Source: JAUSIF01 sp036556265
GTDB taxonomy: Bacteria > Pseudomonadota > Alphaproteobacteria > Rhizobiales > Xanthobacteraceae
Direction of reading: 5' to 3'
NCBI GenBank assembly: GCA_036556265.1
Contig: DATBJU010000121.1
Location: 1-26,381, forward strand
DNA length: 26,381 bases
The position numbers were made by a program, and so were the translations under genes. The notes beneath the pieces were generated by a model. That model made no database searches. It was not told the DNA's origin and saw only the letters and a program-made list of their open reading frames with translations. Positions 8,772 to 16,909 of this stretch are shown in pieces. Positions within the stretch are counted from its first letter, which is position 1. The number at the start of each line of letters is the position of its first letter.

Positions 8772-9929
8772 ATGATTTCGCGAGCCCAACGCACGCCGTT
8801 CAGCGAGTGGTGGTGGACCGTCGACCGGCTCCTGCTCGGCGCGCTGATCGCGCTCGTGCTGATCGGCATCGTCCTCTTGCTCGCCGCGAGTCCGCCGGTG
8901 GCGATCCGGCTCGGCTACGAGCCGTTTCATTTCGTGAACCGGCAGGCGATCTACCTCGTGCCCGCGCTTGCGGTGCTCGCCGCCACCTCGCTGCTCAGCC
9001 CGCGACAGGTGCGACGGACGGCGCTGATTGTCTTCATCGTCAGCCTCGCGCTGGTGGTCGCCACGCTCGTCGTCGGCGCAGAGGTCAAGGGCGCCAGACG
9101 CTGGATCAATCTGGTCGGCGTCAGCATCCAGCCGTCGGAATTTCTCAAGCCCGCCTTCGTCGTGCTGTCCGCATGGGCGTTTGCCGAGAGCGCGCGGCGG
9201 CCGGAAATGCCGACTACGTTGTTTGCGCTGGGTCTGCTTGGCGCGTCGACCGCGCCGCTCGTCCTGCAACCCGACTTCGGGCAAACCGTGCTGCTCGTGC
9301 TCATCTGGTGCACGCTGTTCTTCCTGTCGGGCCTTGCGTGGGTCTGGGTCTGCGGACTTGTCGGCACCGCGGTTGCCGGAATCTTGCTCGCCTACCAGTT
9401 CATCCCGCACGTGGCGCGACGCTTTCAGCGCTTCTTCGATCCCGGTTCCGGTGACACGTTCCAGATCGACACGGCGATCGAGTCCTTCGTACGCGGCGGT
9501 TGGCTTGGGCGGGGACCGGGTGAGGGGACCGTGAAACGGATTCTGCCCGACGGACACGCCGACTTTGTATTTGCGGTCGCGGCTGAGGAGTTCGGCATCG
9601 TATTGTGTCTCATTCTCGTCGCGCTGTTTGCGTTTGTCGTCCTGCGTGCGCTCCGCCATGCGCAACACGACGAGGATCCGTTTGCCCGACTCGCGATATC
9701 GGGCCTCGCTTTACTCTTCGGCCTGCAATCGTCGATCGCGATGGCGGTGAACCTGCACCTCGTTCCGGCGAAGGGCATGACGCTACCCTTCATCTCTTAC
9801 GGCGGCTCGTCGCTGATCTCGCTCGCCTACGGGATGGGTATGCTGGTCGCGCTCACGCGGCGGCGCCCGCGCGCGGAAGCCGTCGCAGCGCTCGAGCGCG
9901 AAGGATTGCTCTTGGGTTCGCGCGCATGA
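8772..9929 (+). CDS. ftsW: Septal peptidoglycan polymerase FtsW (SEDS family)
   Basis: FtsW polymerises lipid II glycan strands at the septum together with FtsI. The 385-residue product is polytopic with about ten membrane segments starting near residue 20. It shows SEDS landmarks: GARRWINL near 109-116, QPSEFLKP just after, QPDFGQT, the large extracytoplasmic loop with GxGxGEGTVKRILPDGHADFVFA, and GMTLPFISYGGSS near the C-terminus. The presence of the E-F and P-D-F motifs supports an active polymerase. ATG 8772 gives a short cytoplasmic start (MISRAQRTPFSEWWW) typical of rhizobial FtsW. The 111-nt gap upstream is the longest inside the murE-murB stretch. The stop overlaps the murG start (ATGA). 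Confidence 0.97.
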   Translation: MISRAQRTPFSEWWWTVDRLLLGALIALVLIGIVLLLAASPPVAIRLGYEPFHFVNRQAIYLVPALAVLAATSLLSPRQVRRTALIVFIVSLALVVATLVVGAEVKGARRWINLVGVSIQPSEFLKPAFVVLSAWAFAESARRPEMPTTLFALGLLGASTAPLVLQPDFGQTVLLVLIWCTLFFLSGLAWVWVCGLVGTAVAGILLAYQFIPHVARRFQRFFDPGSGDTFQIDTAIESFVRGGWLGRGPGEGTVKRILPDGHADFVFAVAAEEFGIVLCLILVALFAFVVLRALRHAQHDEDPFARLAISGLALLFGLQSSIAMAVNLHLVPAKGMTLPFISYGGSSLISLAYGMGMLVALTRRRPRAEAVAALEREGLLLGSRA

Positions 9930-11059
9930 ATGGCCGCGCCGCGCCGCTCGTGTTGATCGCGGCCGGCGGCACCGGAGGGCATTTGTTCCCGGCCGAAGCG
10001 CTCGCGACCGTGCTGGCGCAGCGCGGCATTGCCGTCGAACTCGCGACCGACAAACGCGCAGCCGTATTCGCCAAGTCGTTCCCCGCGCGCCACGTGCACG
10101 TGCTGCCCGCGGATACCGTGCGCGGACGCGATCCCTTGTCGCTTGCCCGCACGGCCTGGCGCCTTTCGTTCGGCACGATGCGTGGGCTCTGGCTCTTGCT
10201 CAGGTCGCGACCCGTGGCCGTTGTCGGGTTTGGTGGCTACCCGACGGTGCCGCCGATCCTCGCGGCTGTGCTCGTGCGGGTTCCGCGCGTTGTGCACGAG
10301 CAGAATGCGGTCATGGGACGCGCCAACCGCGTGCTTGCAAGCCGTGCGACCGTGATTGCCACTGGCTACCCGAAAATCTTCTCCGAAGCACCGCGGCTCG
10401 CGGCGAAAGCGGTGCACGTCGGCAACCCGGTGCGGACGGCCGTACGCGAAGCGGCGAAGGTGGTCTACGAGCCGCCGCTGCAGCGCGGCGCGCTGCGCCT
10501 CGTCGTCTTCGGGGGCAGTCAGGGCGCGCGCATCATGAGCGAGGTGGTGCCGGCGGCAATCGAGTTTCTGCCGCCGACCATGCGGGGCCGCGTCGAGATC
10601 GTGCAGCAATGCCGCGCCGAGGATCTGGACGAGGCGAGGGCGGCGTATTCGCGGCTCGACGTGAAGGCCGATGTCGCGACGTTCTTTGCCGACCTGCCGG
10701 CGAAGGTCGCGGCGGCTCACCTTGTCATTGCCCGTTCGGGTGCATCGACGGTCGCCGAGCTCGCGGCAATCGGCCGGCCGGCCATCCTCGTGCCGCTGCC
10801 GCACGCCCTCGATCAGGACCAGCTGGCCAACGCGGCGGCACTTGCGGCGGCGGGTGGAGCCCTGCTCATCCGGCAGTCCGATTTCACCGCCGAACGGCTG
10901 GGCCGGGAGCTTGAGACCCTGCTTGCCGATCCGTCCAAACTTTCCGCGATGGCGGCAGCGGCCCGGAAGGTTGGGCGGGTGGACGCAGCCGAACGGCTGG
11001 CCGATGAGGTGATGCGCGTTGCCGGGCTCGCGCAAATGCGCGAAAAGACGCCGGCATGA
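9926..11059 (+). CDS. murG: Lipid II synthase MurG (UDP-GlcNAc:lipid I GlcNAc transferase)
   Basis: Peripheral membrane glycosyltransferase (GT28 fold) that converts lipid I to lipid II on the cytoplasmic face. With ATG 9926 the product is 377 residues and starts with the canonical strand followed by GGTGGH at 14-19. Other motifs are GFGGYPTVPP, HEQN at 124-127, GGSQGAR near 197-202, ARSGASTVAE and PHALDQDQ for UDP-GlcNAc binding. The frame is open for 321 nt upstream inside ftsW, but that stretch is a shadow of FtsW and the ATGA overlap fixes the start. The stop overlaps murC the same way, so ftsW-murG-murC are a coupled trio. Confidence 0.98.
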   Translation: MNGRAAPLVLIAAGGTGGHLFPAEALATVLAQRGIAVELATDKRAAVFAKSFPARHVHVLPADTVRGRDPLSLARTAWRLSFGTMRGLWLLLRSRPVAVVGFGGYPTVPPILAAVLVRVPRVVHEQNAVMGRANRVLASRATVIATGYPKIFSEAPRLAAKAVHVGNPVRTAVREAAKVVYEPPLQRGALRLVVFGGSQGARIMSEVVPAAIEFLPPTMRGRVEIVQQCRAEDLDEARAAYSRLDVKADVATFFADLPAKVAAAHLVIARSGASTVAELAAIGRPAILVPLPHALDQDQLANAAALAAAGGALLIRQSDFTAERLGRELETLLADPSKLSAMAAAARKVGRVDAAERLADEVMRVAGLAQMREKTPA

Positions 11060-12468
11060 AGCTTCCCCAGGAACTCGGCCCGATCCATTTCGTCGGCATC
11101 GGCGGTATCGGTATGAGCGGCATCGCCGAGGTGCTCGCCAACCTCGGCTACCGTGTCTGCGGCTCGGACATCGCCGAGAGCGCGAACGTGAAACGGCTGC
11201 GCGAAAAAGGCATCTCGGTCGCAGTCGGTCACGAAGCGAAGAATGTGGAAGGCGCCGCCGTCGTCGTCGTGTCGTCGGCGGTGAAGCGCGACAACCCGGA
11301 GCTCGTGGCGGCGCGAGCGAAAAGGCTGCCGGTCGTTCGGCGCGCGGAAATGCTCGCTGAGTTGATGCGGCTGAAATCGTGCGTCGCGATAGCCGGCACA
11401 CACGGCAAGACGACGACCACTTCGCTCGTCGCTGCATTGCTCGACGCCGGCAGCTTCGACCCGACCGTGATCAACGGCGGGATCATCAACGCCTATGGTA
11501 CGAACGCCAGGGTCGGCGGTGGCACGTGGATGGTGGTGGAGGCGGACGAGAGCGACGGCACGTTCCTGAAACTCCCAGCCAACGTTGCCGTTGTCACCAA
11601 TATCGATCCCGAACATCTCGACCACTTCGGCACCTTCGACAAGGTAAAGGAGGCGTTCGAAGCGTTCGTCGGCAACCTGCCGTTCTACGGCTTCGCGGTG
11701 ATGTGTCTCGACCACCCCGTGGTGCAGGAGCTTGTCGGCCGCATCGAGGATCGGCGCGTGGTCACGTACGGGGTCAATCCGCAGGCCGACGTGCGGTTGG
11801 TCGACGAGGAGCTCGACGGCGGCGCGACACAGTTCGGCGTGCTGGTGCGGGGGCGCAACGGGGCCAAGGCGCACGAAATCGGCAAGCTGACGCTGCCGAT
11901 GCCGGGCCATCATAACGCGCTCAATGCTACCGCGGCGATCGCGGTCGCGCATGAGCTCGGCGTGCCCGACGATCGCATCAGGAAGGCGCTCGCCGCGTTC
12001 GGCGGCGTGAAGCGGCGCTTCACCCGCACAGGAGAGTGGAACGGCGTCGCCGTGTTCGACGACTACGGCCATCATCCGGTAGAGATCGCAGCCGTGCTCG
12101 ACGGGGCGCGCGCGGCAGCCAAGGGGAGGGTGATCGCCGTGGTGCAACCGCACCGGTTCACTCGGCTGCGTGATCTGTTCGAGCAGTTCTGCACCTGCTT
12201 CGACGACGCGGATCACGTGGTCGTGGCGCACGTCTATCCGGCCGGCGAGGCAGCGATCCCGGGCGTCGACCGTGACGCGCTGGTGCAAGGGATGCGGGCG
12301 CACGGGCACCGGCACGTGGTCCCGCTGGACGCGCCGGAGCAACTCGCCCGAATCGTGAAAGGGCTCGTGCGTCCCGGCGACTACGTCGTCTGTCTCGGCG
12401 CTGGCTCGATCACGCAGTGGGCGCAGGCCTTGCCGCGCGAGCTCGCCGCGCTCAAGGACCCCAAGTGA
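11056..12468 (+). CDS. murC: UDP-N-acetylmuramate:L-alanine ligase MurC
   Basis: Cytoplasmic ligase that adds the first amino acid, L-alanine, to UDP-MurNAc. The 470-residue product begins with the MurC signature HFVGIGGIGMSGIAE near 11-25, then has SSAVKRDNPE, the P-loop GTHGKTTTT at 114-122, EADESDGTF, TNIDPEHLDHF, FGGVKRRF, FDDYGHHP and QPHRFTR. All catalytic landmarks appear intact and the length is normal. It overlaps murG by ATGA and murB by GTGA, giving continuous translational coupling through murG-murC-murB. Confidence 0.98.
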   Translation: MKLPQELGPIHFVGIGGIGMSGIAEVLANLGYRVCGSDIAESANVKRLREKGISVAVGHEAKNVEGAAVVVVSSAVKRDNPELVAARAKRLPVVRRAEMLAELMRLKSCVAIAGTHGKTTTTSLVAALLDAGSFDPTVINGGIINAYGTNARVGGGTWMVVEADESDGTFLKLPANVAVVTNIDPEHLDHFGTFDKVKEAFEAFVGNLPFYGFAVMCLDHPVVQELVGRIEDRRVVTYGVNPQADVRLVDEELDGGATQFGVLVRGRNGAKAHEIGKLTLPMPGHHNALNATAAIAVAHELGVPDDRIRKALAAFGGVKRRFTRTGEWNGVAVFDDYGHHPVEIAAVLDGARAAAKGRVIAVVQPHRFTRLRDLFEQFCTCFDDADHVVVAHVYPAGEAAIPGVDRDALVQGMRAHGHRHVVPLDAPEQLARIVKGLVRPGDYVVCLGAGSITQWAQALPRELAALKDPK

Positions 12469-13403
12469 ACGCGCAGGCGACGGCGACGCGGGACCTCTTG
12501 TCCGAGCTTTCGGCGGCTATGCCGGAGTTGCGCGGCCGCCTGATCACCGATCAACCGATGGCGGATATCACCTGGTTTCGCGTCGGTGGGCCCGCGCAGT
12601 TGATGTTTTCGCCTGCGGATGAGCGGGACCTTTCGTATTTTCTCGAGCGGCTTCCTGACGAGATTCTGGTGACGACGATCGGAGTGGGCTCGAATCTGCT
12701 CGTGCGCGACGGGGGAATCGAAGGGGTGGTCATCCGCCTCTCGCGCGGGTTCAGCGATACGTCGGTCGAAGGCAATCTCATTCACGCGGGTGCTGCGGTG
12801 CTGGACATTCGTCTGGCGCAGGCGGCGGCGGAAGCCGGACTCGCGGGGCTTGCGTTCTATCGCGGCGTGCCGGGCTCCGTCGGCGGCGCACTGCGCATGA
12901 ATGCGGGCGCGTACAATCGCGAGACCAAAGACGTGCTCGTCGAGGCGCGCGCCGTCGATCGAAAGGGGAAGGTGCACGTTCTCAAGAATGCGGACTTCGG
13001 GTTCTCCTACCGGTCCTCGCGCGCGCCGGAGGATTTCGTCTTCACGCGCGCGACCTTTCGCGGCGAGCCCGACGATCCGGCGGCGATCAAGACGGAAATG
13101 GAAAAGATCACAGAGGCGCGCGGAGCGACGCAACCCGTCAAGACGCGTACCGGCGGCTCGACGTTCAAGAATCCGCCGGGCAGGAAGGCTTGGCAGCTAA
13201 TCGATGCCGCCGGCTGCCGCGGGCTCGTCGTCGGCGACGCGCAAGTTTCGGAAATGCACTGCAACTTCCTGATCAACCGCGGAAAGGCGAGTGCGGCGGA
13301 CATTGAGGCGCTCGGAGAAAAGGTGCGGCGGCGGGTGAAGGAGAATTCCGGCGTGGAGCTGGAGTGGGAAATCGTACGTATCGGCACGCCGAAGGGGACG
13401 TAG
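12465..13403 (+). CDS. murB: UDP-N-acetylenolpyruvoylglucosamine reductase MurB
   Basis: FAD- and NADPH-dependent reductase that makes UDP-MurNAc. The product is 312 residues. FAD-binding motifs are GVGSNLLVRDGG near 73-84 and GVPGSVGGALRMNAGAY near 134-150. The catalytic GGSTFKNP carries Ser232, and the C-terminal LEWEIVRIG supplies the expected acid Glu302. Compact size and the absence of the extra E. coli-type insertion suggest a type II MurB. I choose GTG 12465 because it overlaps the murC stop as GTGA and gives a sensible N-terminus. An in-frame start at 12417 would add 16 Arg/Ala-rich residues translated from murC sequence and is unlikely. Confidence 0.96.
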   Translation: MNAQATATRDLLSELSAAMPELRGRLITDQPMADITWFRVGGPAQLMFSPADERDLSYFLERLPDEILVTTIGVGSNLLVRDGGIEGVVIRLSRGFSDTSVEGNLIHAGAAVLDIRLAQAAAEAGLAGLAFYRGVPGSVGGALRMNAGAYNRETKDVLVEARAVDRKGKVHVLKNADFGFSYRSSRAPEDFVFTRATFRGEPDDPAAIKTEMEKITEARGATQPVKTRTGGSTFKNPPGRKAWQLIDAAGCRGLVVGDAQVSEMHCNFLINRGKASAADIEALGEKVRRRVKENSGVELEWEIVRIGTPKGT

Positions 13404-13405
13404 AG

Positions 13406-14329
13406 ATGGCCGCGGGCAAGCACGTCGCGGTGCTGATGGGCGGCTGGTCCGCCGAGCGCGAAGTCAGCTTGCGCTCGGGCAAGCATTGCGCCGACGCACT
13501 CGAAACGGAGGGCTACAGGGTGAGCCGTGTGGACGTGCAGCGCGACGTCGCGGAGGTGCTCGCTCGACTGAAGCCCGACGTCGCGTTCAACGTATTGCAC
13601 GGCCGGCCAGGTGAGGACGGCACGATGCAAGGAATTCTCGAGATCCTGCGCATCCCCTACACGCACTCAGGCGTGCTTGCGTCTGCGCTCGCCATGAACA
13701 AGCCGGCGGCAAAGCTTGTGCTCGCCGCGGCCGGAGTGCCGGTGCCGGAGGGGCGAACCATTTCCCGAGCCGAGGCGGCCAAGTCCCACGCGCTGAAGCC
13801 GCCCTACGTGTTGAAGCCGATCGCCGAAGGGTCCTCGGTCGGGGTGTTCATTGTCAGCGAGCAGCATACTCATCCTCCGCAAGAATTGACACGACCGGAC
13901 TGGTCATTTGGCGAGATCCTCCTGGCCGAGCGGTTTGTGCCGGGCTTGGAGTTGACTTGCGGAGTTCTGGGTGACCGTGCGCTCGGGGTCATCGAAATCG
14001 AGGCGGCGACGCGGTTCTACGACTACGAGGCGAAATATGCGCCTGGCGGCTCCCGGCACATCTTGCCGGCGCGGCTTGCGCCGACGGCGTATGCGCAGGT
14101 GCAGGCGCTCGCGCTCGCGGCGCATCGCGCGCTTGGCTGCCGGGGTGTCACGCGCGCCGACTTTCGTTTCGACAATCGTCGAGGGGACGGCGACGTCGTT
14201 TGCCTCGAGGTCAACACACAGCCGGGCATGACGGAGACGTCCTTGGTTCCCGAGATGGCCGCGTACGAAGGGATATCGTTCACCGAATTGGTGAGATGGA
14301 TCGCAGAAGACGCGTCGCTGAACCGGTGA
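13406..14329 (+). CDS. ddl: D-alanine--D-alanine ligase Ddl
   Basis: ATP-grasp enzyme that makes the D-Ala-D-Ala dipeptide used by MurF. The 307-residue product has LMGGWSAEREVSLRSG near 10-25, NVLHGRPGEDG near 62-72, YVLKPIAEGSSVGV near 134-147, YDYEAKYAPGG near 205-215, Asp252 in TRADFRF, and LEVNTQPGMTETSL with metal ligands Glu268 and Asn270. Full length and intact catalytic residues show that this is the working copy. ATG 13406 has the ribosome binding site AAGGGGA 7 nt upstream, 2 nt after the murB stop. The 3' end is partly duplicated about 110 nt downstream. Confidence 0.98.
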   Translation: MAAGKHVAVLMGGWSAEREVSLRSGKHCADALETEGYRVSRVDVQRDVAEVLARLKPDVAFNVLHGRPGEDGTMQGILEILRIPYTHSGVLASALAMNKPAAKLVLAAAGVPVPEGRTISRAEAAKSHALKPPYVLKPIAEGSSVGVFIVSEQHTHPPQELTRPDWSFGEILLAERFVPGLELTCGVLGDRALGVIEIEAATRFYDYEAKYAPGGSRHILPARLAPTAYAQVQALALAAHRALGCRGVTRADFRFDNRRGDGDVVCLEVNTQPGMTETSLVPEMAAYEGISFTELVRWIAEDASLNR

Positions 14330-14406
14330 TTGCGGCCAGATCCCCTGCTTTGGCCGGCGCAGGAACAAGGCCGAAACGCCGCTTTGGCGGGCCAAATCAG
14401 CGAAAG

Positions 14407-14423
14407 TTAATTAAATTTTAACC
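14407..14423 (+). promoter_or_regulatory. Predicted CtrA binding site upstream of ftsQA
   Basis: TTAA at 14407-14410 and TTAACC at 14418-14423 are separated by exactly 7 nt, which matches the CtrA full-site consensus TTAA-N7-TTAAC known from Caulobacter and other alphaproteobacteria. The 15-bp core is entirely A/T in very GC-rich DNA. A GANTC site (GACTC, 14434-14438), the target of CcrM methylation, lies 11 nt downstream. CtrA controls the ftsQA promoter in Caulobacter, so placement before ftsQ fits. I cannot see a convincing -10 element. The surrounding 14330-14440 contains no gene. Confidence 0.75.
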
Positions 14424-14440
14424 AACTCGCGCCGACTCTC

Positions 14441-14662
14441 GTGTTTACGGCGCTTCAGGCGCTCGGTTGCCGGGGAGTGACGCGAGCGGGATTCCGATTT
14501 GGTAACCGCCCGCGATGCGCAGGGGAGTCCGCCTGCATCGACTTCGATGCGCCTCCCGGCGCGACCGAGACGTCACTGGTGCCGGTAATGGCGGCCCACG
14601 AGGGCCTGTCGTTCGGCGAGCTGGTGAAATGGATCGTGGAGCACGCTTCCCTCGGCCGGTGA
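14441..14662 (+). pseudogene. Truncated, diverged duplicate of the ddl C-terminus
   Basis: This 73-codon open frame (GTG 14441, TGA 14660-14662) aligns over its last ~68 residues with Ddl residues 241-307. By hand I count about 43 identities in 67 positions, with one single-residue insertion. Shared blocks include ALGCRGVTRA, PG.TETSLVP and the terminal W-I-E-ASL-R pattern. The three metal ligands are altered: Asp252 to Gly, Glu268 to Asp and Asn270 to Asp. The rest of the ATP-grasp fold is absent, so it cannot be a ligase. The frame is nevertheless unbroken. Its stop overlaps the ftsQ GTG as GTGA. It is best read as a relic of a tandem ddl duplication; a retained role as a leader coupling translation into ftsQ is possible but unproven. 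Confidence 0.85.
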
Positions 14663-15543
14663 GACCGCGGCGCCCGCGCGCCGATCCGTCCAGCTACGCG
14701 CCTCCCAGCCGCCTCACGCTTTTCCTTCGGCGGGCATTGGTACGACTTTCCTCACGCCCGCTGCGCCATAGCGGAATTTTTCTGCTCGCGCTCCTGTTCG
14801 CCGCCACCGGCGGCTACGGAGCCGCGCGCGGTGGGCACGCGGACACGCTCATGATCGCGCTGCGCGATGCGGGCGACGCGGCGGCGCGCTCGTTCGGATT
14901 CGGAATCGTGCAGGTCGATATCCGTGGTGCGAGCATCCTGAGCCGCGACGAATTGCTGCGTGCCGCGAGCGTCACGGCGCAGTCGTCGCTGCTGCTCCTC
15001 GATCCGGAAGGCATGCGTATCGCGCTGAAGCGCGACCCGCGCATCGCCGAGGTGACCGTGCACAAGTTCTATCCCGATCGGCTCGACATTGTCGTCGAGG
15101 AGCGCCAACCCTTTGCGCGCTGGCAACGCGCTGGACGCACGCATCTAATCGCGCGCGACGGCACGGTGTTGCGAAGCGACATCGCATCGGACGGCGCAAA
15201 CTTGCCGCTTGTGGTCGGTTCCGGCGCTGAAAAACACGCGGCTGCATTCGTCACTCTGCTGGACCGCTTCCCTGCAATCCGCCACGAGGTACGGGCGGGC
15301 ATCTTTGTCGCGGAGCGCCGCTGGAATCTGCGACTGCGGAACGGCATCGACGTGCGCCTCCCCGAAGAGGATCCGGCGCTCGCGCTGGAGCAGCTCGTCA
15401 CACTCGATAAGACGGTACAATTGCTCTCGCGCGACGTGAGTGTGATCGATCTGCGCGTGCCCGAACGCGTGTCGGTCAGTCTTTCGGACGAGGCCGCCGC
15501 ACTCAGGCGGAAGACGCAGAAGCGCAAAGGAGCGGATTCATGA
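14659..15543 (+). CDS. ftsQ: Cell division protein FtsQ
   Basis: Bitopic divisome protein linking FtsL/FtsB and FtsW/FtsI to the Z-ring. With GTG 14659 the product is 294 residues: an Arg/Pro-rich cytoplasmic N-terminus, one membrane segment at about 38-56, and a periplasmic POTRA domain at about 82-150 (FGIVQVDIRG, then RDPRIAEVTVHKFYPDRLDIVVEER). The FtsQ beta domain follows, including the SVIDLRVPERVSV stretch near the end. The frame is open further upstream to ATG 14515, but that extension only shadows the ddl remnant. The GTGA overlap with the remnant's stop supports GTG 14659. No good Shine-Dalgarno site precedes it, so initiation may depend on upstream translation. It overlaps ftsA by ATGA. 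Confidence 0.94.
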   Translation: MRPRRPRADPSSYAPPSRLTLFLRRALVRLSSRPLRHSGIFLLALLFAATGGYGAARGGHADTLMIALRDAGDAAARSFGFGIVQVDIRGASILSRDELLRAASVTAQSSLLLLDPEGMRIALKRDPRIAEVTVHKFYPDRLDIVVEERQPFARWQRAGRTHLIARDGTVLRSDIASDGANLPLVVGSGAEKHAAAFVTLLDRFPAIRHEVRAGIFVAERRWNLRLRNGIDVRLPEEDPALALEQLVTLDKTVQLLSRDVSVIDLRVPERVSVSLSDEAAALRRKTQKRKGADS

Positions 15544-16859
15544 GCTCCGCCCTCTTGCGCGGCCTTGCACCCCGCATGCAGCCGCTGCATCCGCGCCGCG
15601 CCGGCGTGGTGGCGGCGCTCGATATCGGCACGAGCAAGATTGCCTGTCTGATCGCCCGGCTGCGGCCGCTCAGCGACCTGGCTAGCGTGCGGGGCCGCAC
15701 ACATGCGGTCGAGTTGATCGGCTTCGGTCATACGCGCGCGCGCGGCATCAAGGCCGGCACGGTGATCGACATGGCGCGCGCCGAAGAGGCGATCCGGTTC
15801 GCGGTGGATGCGGCGGAACGCTCCGCCAAGGTCGAAATCGCTTCGGTCGTGCTCGCGGTCTCCGGCGGCCGACTTGGCAGCGGCTCGTTCTCCGCCTCAG
15901 CCCGGCTACCTGGGCCCTCGGTCGAGGACGGTGACATCGGCCGCGCGCTCGACGCGGCGAGCCTGCATTCGGTACGCGACGGGCGCGCCGTGCTGCATTC
16001 GCTCCCGGTCGGCTATTCGCTCGACGGCATCCGGGGCATTCGCGATCCGCGCGGCATGCTCGGCGAAGTGCTTTCCGTCGATCTGCACGTCGTGACCGCG
16101 GACCTGCCGGCACTCAAGAATCTCGTTCTGTGTGTCGAGCGTTGCCATCTCACGGTCGAGGGTCTGATCGCGGCACCGTACGCCGCCGGGCTTGCCGTGC
16201 TCGCAGCGGACGAAACCGAAATCGGGGCGACGCTCATCGATTTCGGCAACGGCACGACGACGACCGCCGTGTTTGCCGGGGGCGACTGCGTTCACGTCGA
16301 CGGCATCGCTCTCGGCGGCAGCCACGTCACGATGGATCTCGCGCGCGGCCTTTCCACGAGCCCGATCGAGGCCGAACGGATCAAGACACTGCACGGCAGC
16401 GCGCTTGCCGGGTCGAACGACGACATCGATCTCGTGACCGTGCCGACGGTGCATGAGGGAGACCACGAGACAGCGAACGCCGTCTCGCGAGCCAACCTCG
16501 TGCGCATGATTCGGCCCCGCATCGATGAAATCATAGAAGTGATTCGCGACAGGCTGCACGCGGCAAACATGTTGGCGGCGGCGAGCCGGAGGATCGTGCT
16601 GACAGGCGGAGCCTCGCAGCTCACCGGTCTCGTCGAAATCGTCAGCCGCACCTTTGGCACAACGACGCGCATCGGTCGGCCGCTAGGTATGTCGCAGTTT
16701 TCCGAGACGGCAAGGGGGCCTGCGTTCGCCGTCGCGGCGGGTCTTCTCGTCTACCCGCAATTCGCCGGCCGCGAACACTTCGAGCCGCGGCGGCGGCATG
16801 TGCGTGGCGAGGCCAACTACATCGCACAGGTGGGGCGTTGGTTGCGGGAGAGTTTCTAG
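15540..16859 (+). CDS. ftsA: Cell division protein FtsA
   Basis: Actin-like ATPase that tethers FtsZ filaments to the membrane and recruits later division proteins. The 439-residue product has the phosphate-1 motif ALDIGTSKI at about 26-34, an SHI-type 1C subdomain in the first half (SFSASARLPGPSVEDGDIGRAL), the phosphate-2 region ATLIDFGNGTTTTAVF, the adenosine motif IVLTGGASQLTGL, and a C-terminal GRWLRESF that reads as the membrane-targeting amphipathic helix. Length is normal. It is coupled to ftsQ by an ATGA overlap and ends 50 nt before ftsZ. Confidence 0.97.
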   Translation: MSSALLRGLAPRMQPLHPRRAGVVAALDIGTSKIACLIARLRPLSDLASVRGRTHAVELIGFGHTRARGIKAGTVIDMARAEEAIRFAVDAAERSAKVEIASVVLAVSGGRLGSGSFSASARLPGPSVEDGDIGRALDAASLHSVRDGRAVLHSLPVGYSLDGIRGIRDPRGMLGEVLSVDLHVVTADLPALKNLVLCVERCHLTVEGLIAAPYAAGLAVLAADETEIGATLIDFGNGTTTTAVFAGGDCVHVDGIALGGSHVTMDLARGLSTSPIEAERIKTLHGSALAGSNDDIDLVTVPTVHEGDHETANAVSRANLVRMIRPRIDEIIEVIRDRLHAANMLAAASRRIVLTGGASQLTGLVEIVSRTFGTTTRIGRPLGMSQFSETARGPAFAVAAGLLVYPQFAGREHFEPRRRHVRGEANYIAQVGRWLRESF

Positions 16860-16909
16860 TGAACAGGACGAAACAGAGGGACGTGCGCTGAAGCGCGAAA
16901 GGGACGACC

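Noticed and set aside
9605..9925. In-frame 107-codon upstream extension of murG
   Set aside because: The extension is read from ftsW in another frame and is Cys/Arg/Pro-rich; ATG 9926 with ATGA overlap gives the canonical MurG start.
9827..12342. Two minus-strand open frames of over 500 codons across murG and murC
   Set aside because: Arg/His-rich shadows with no motif; the plus strand encodes intact MurG and MurC.
14212..14235. Ddl NTQPGMT in place of the commoner NTLPGMT
   Set aside because: The metal ligand Asn is kept, and this variant is known from related bacteria; not evidence of altered specificity.
14515..14658. Upstream ATG start for ftsQ
   Set aside because: The added 48 residues are the ddl remnant read out of frame and are very Arg-rich; GTG 14659 overlapping the remnant stop is more plausible.
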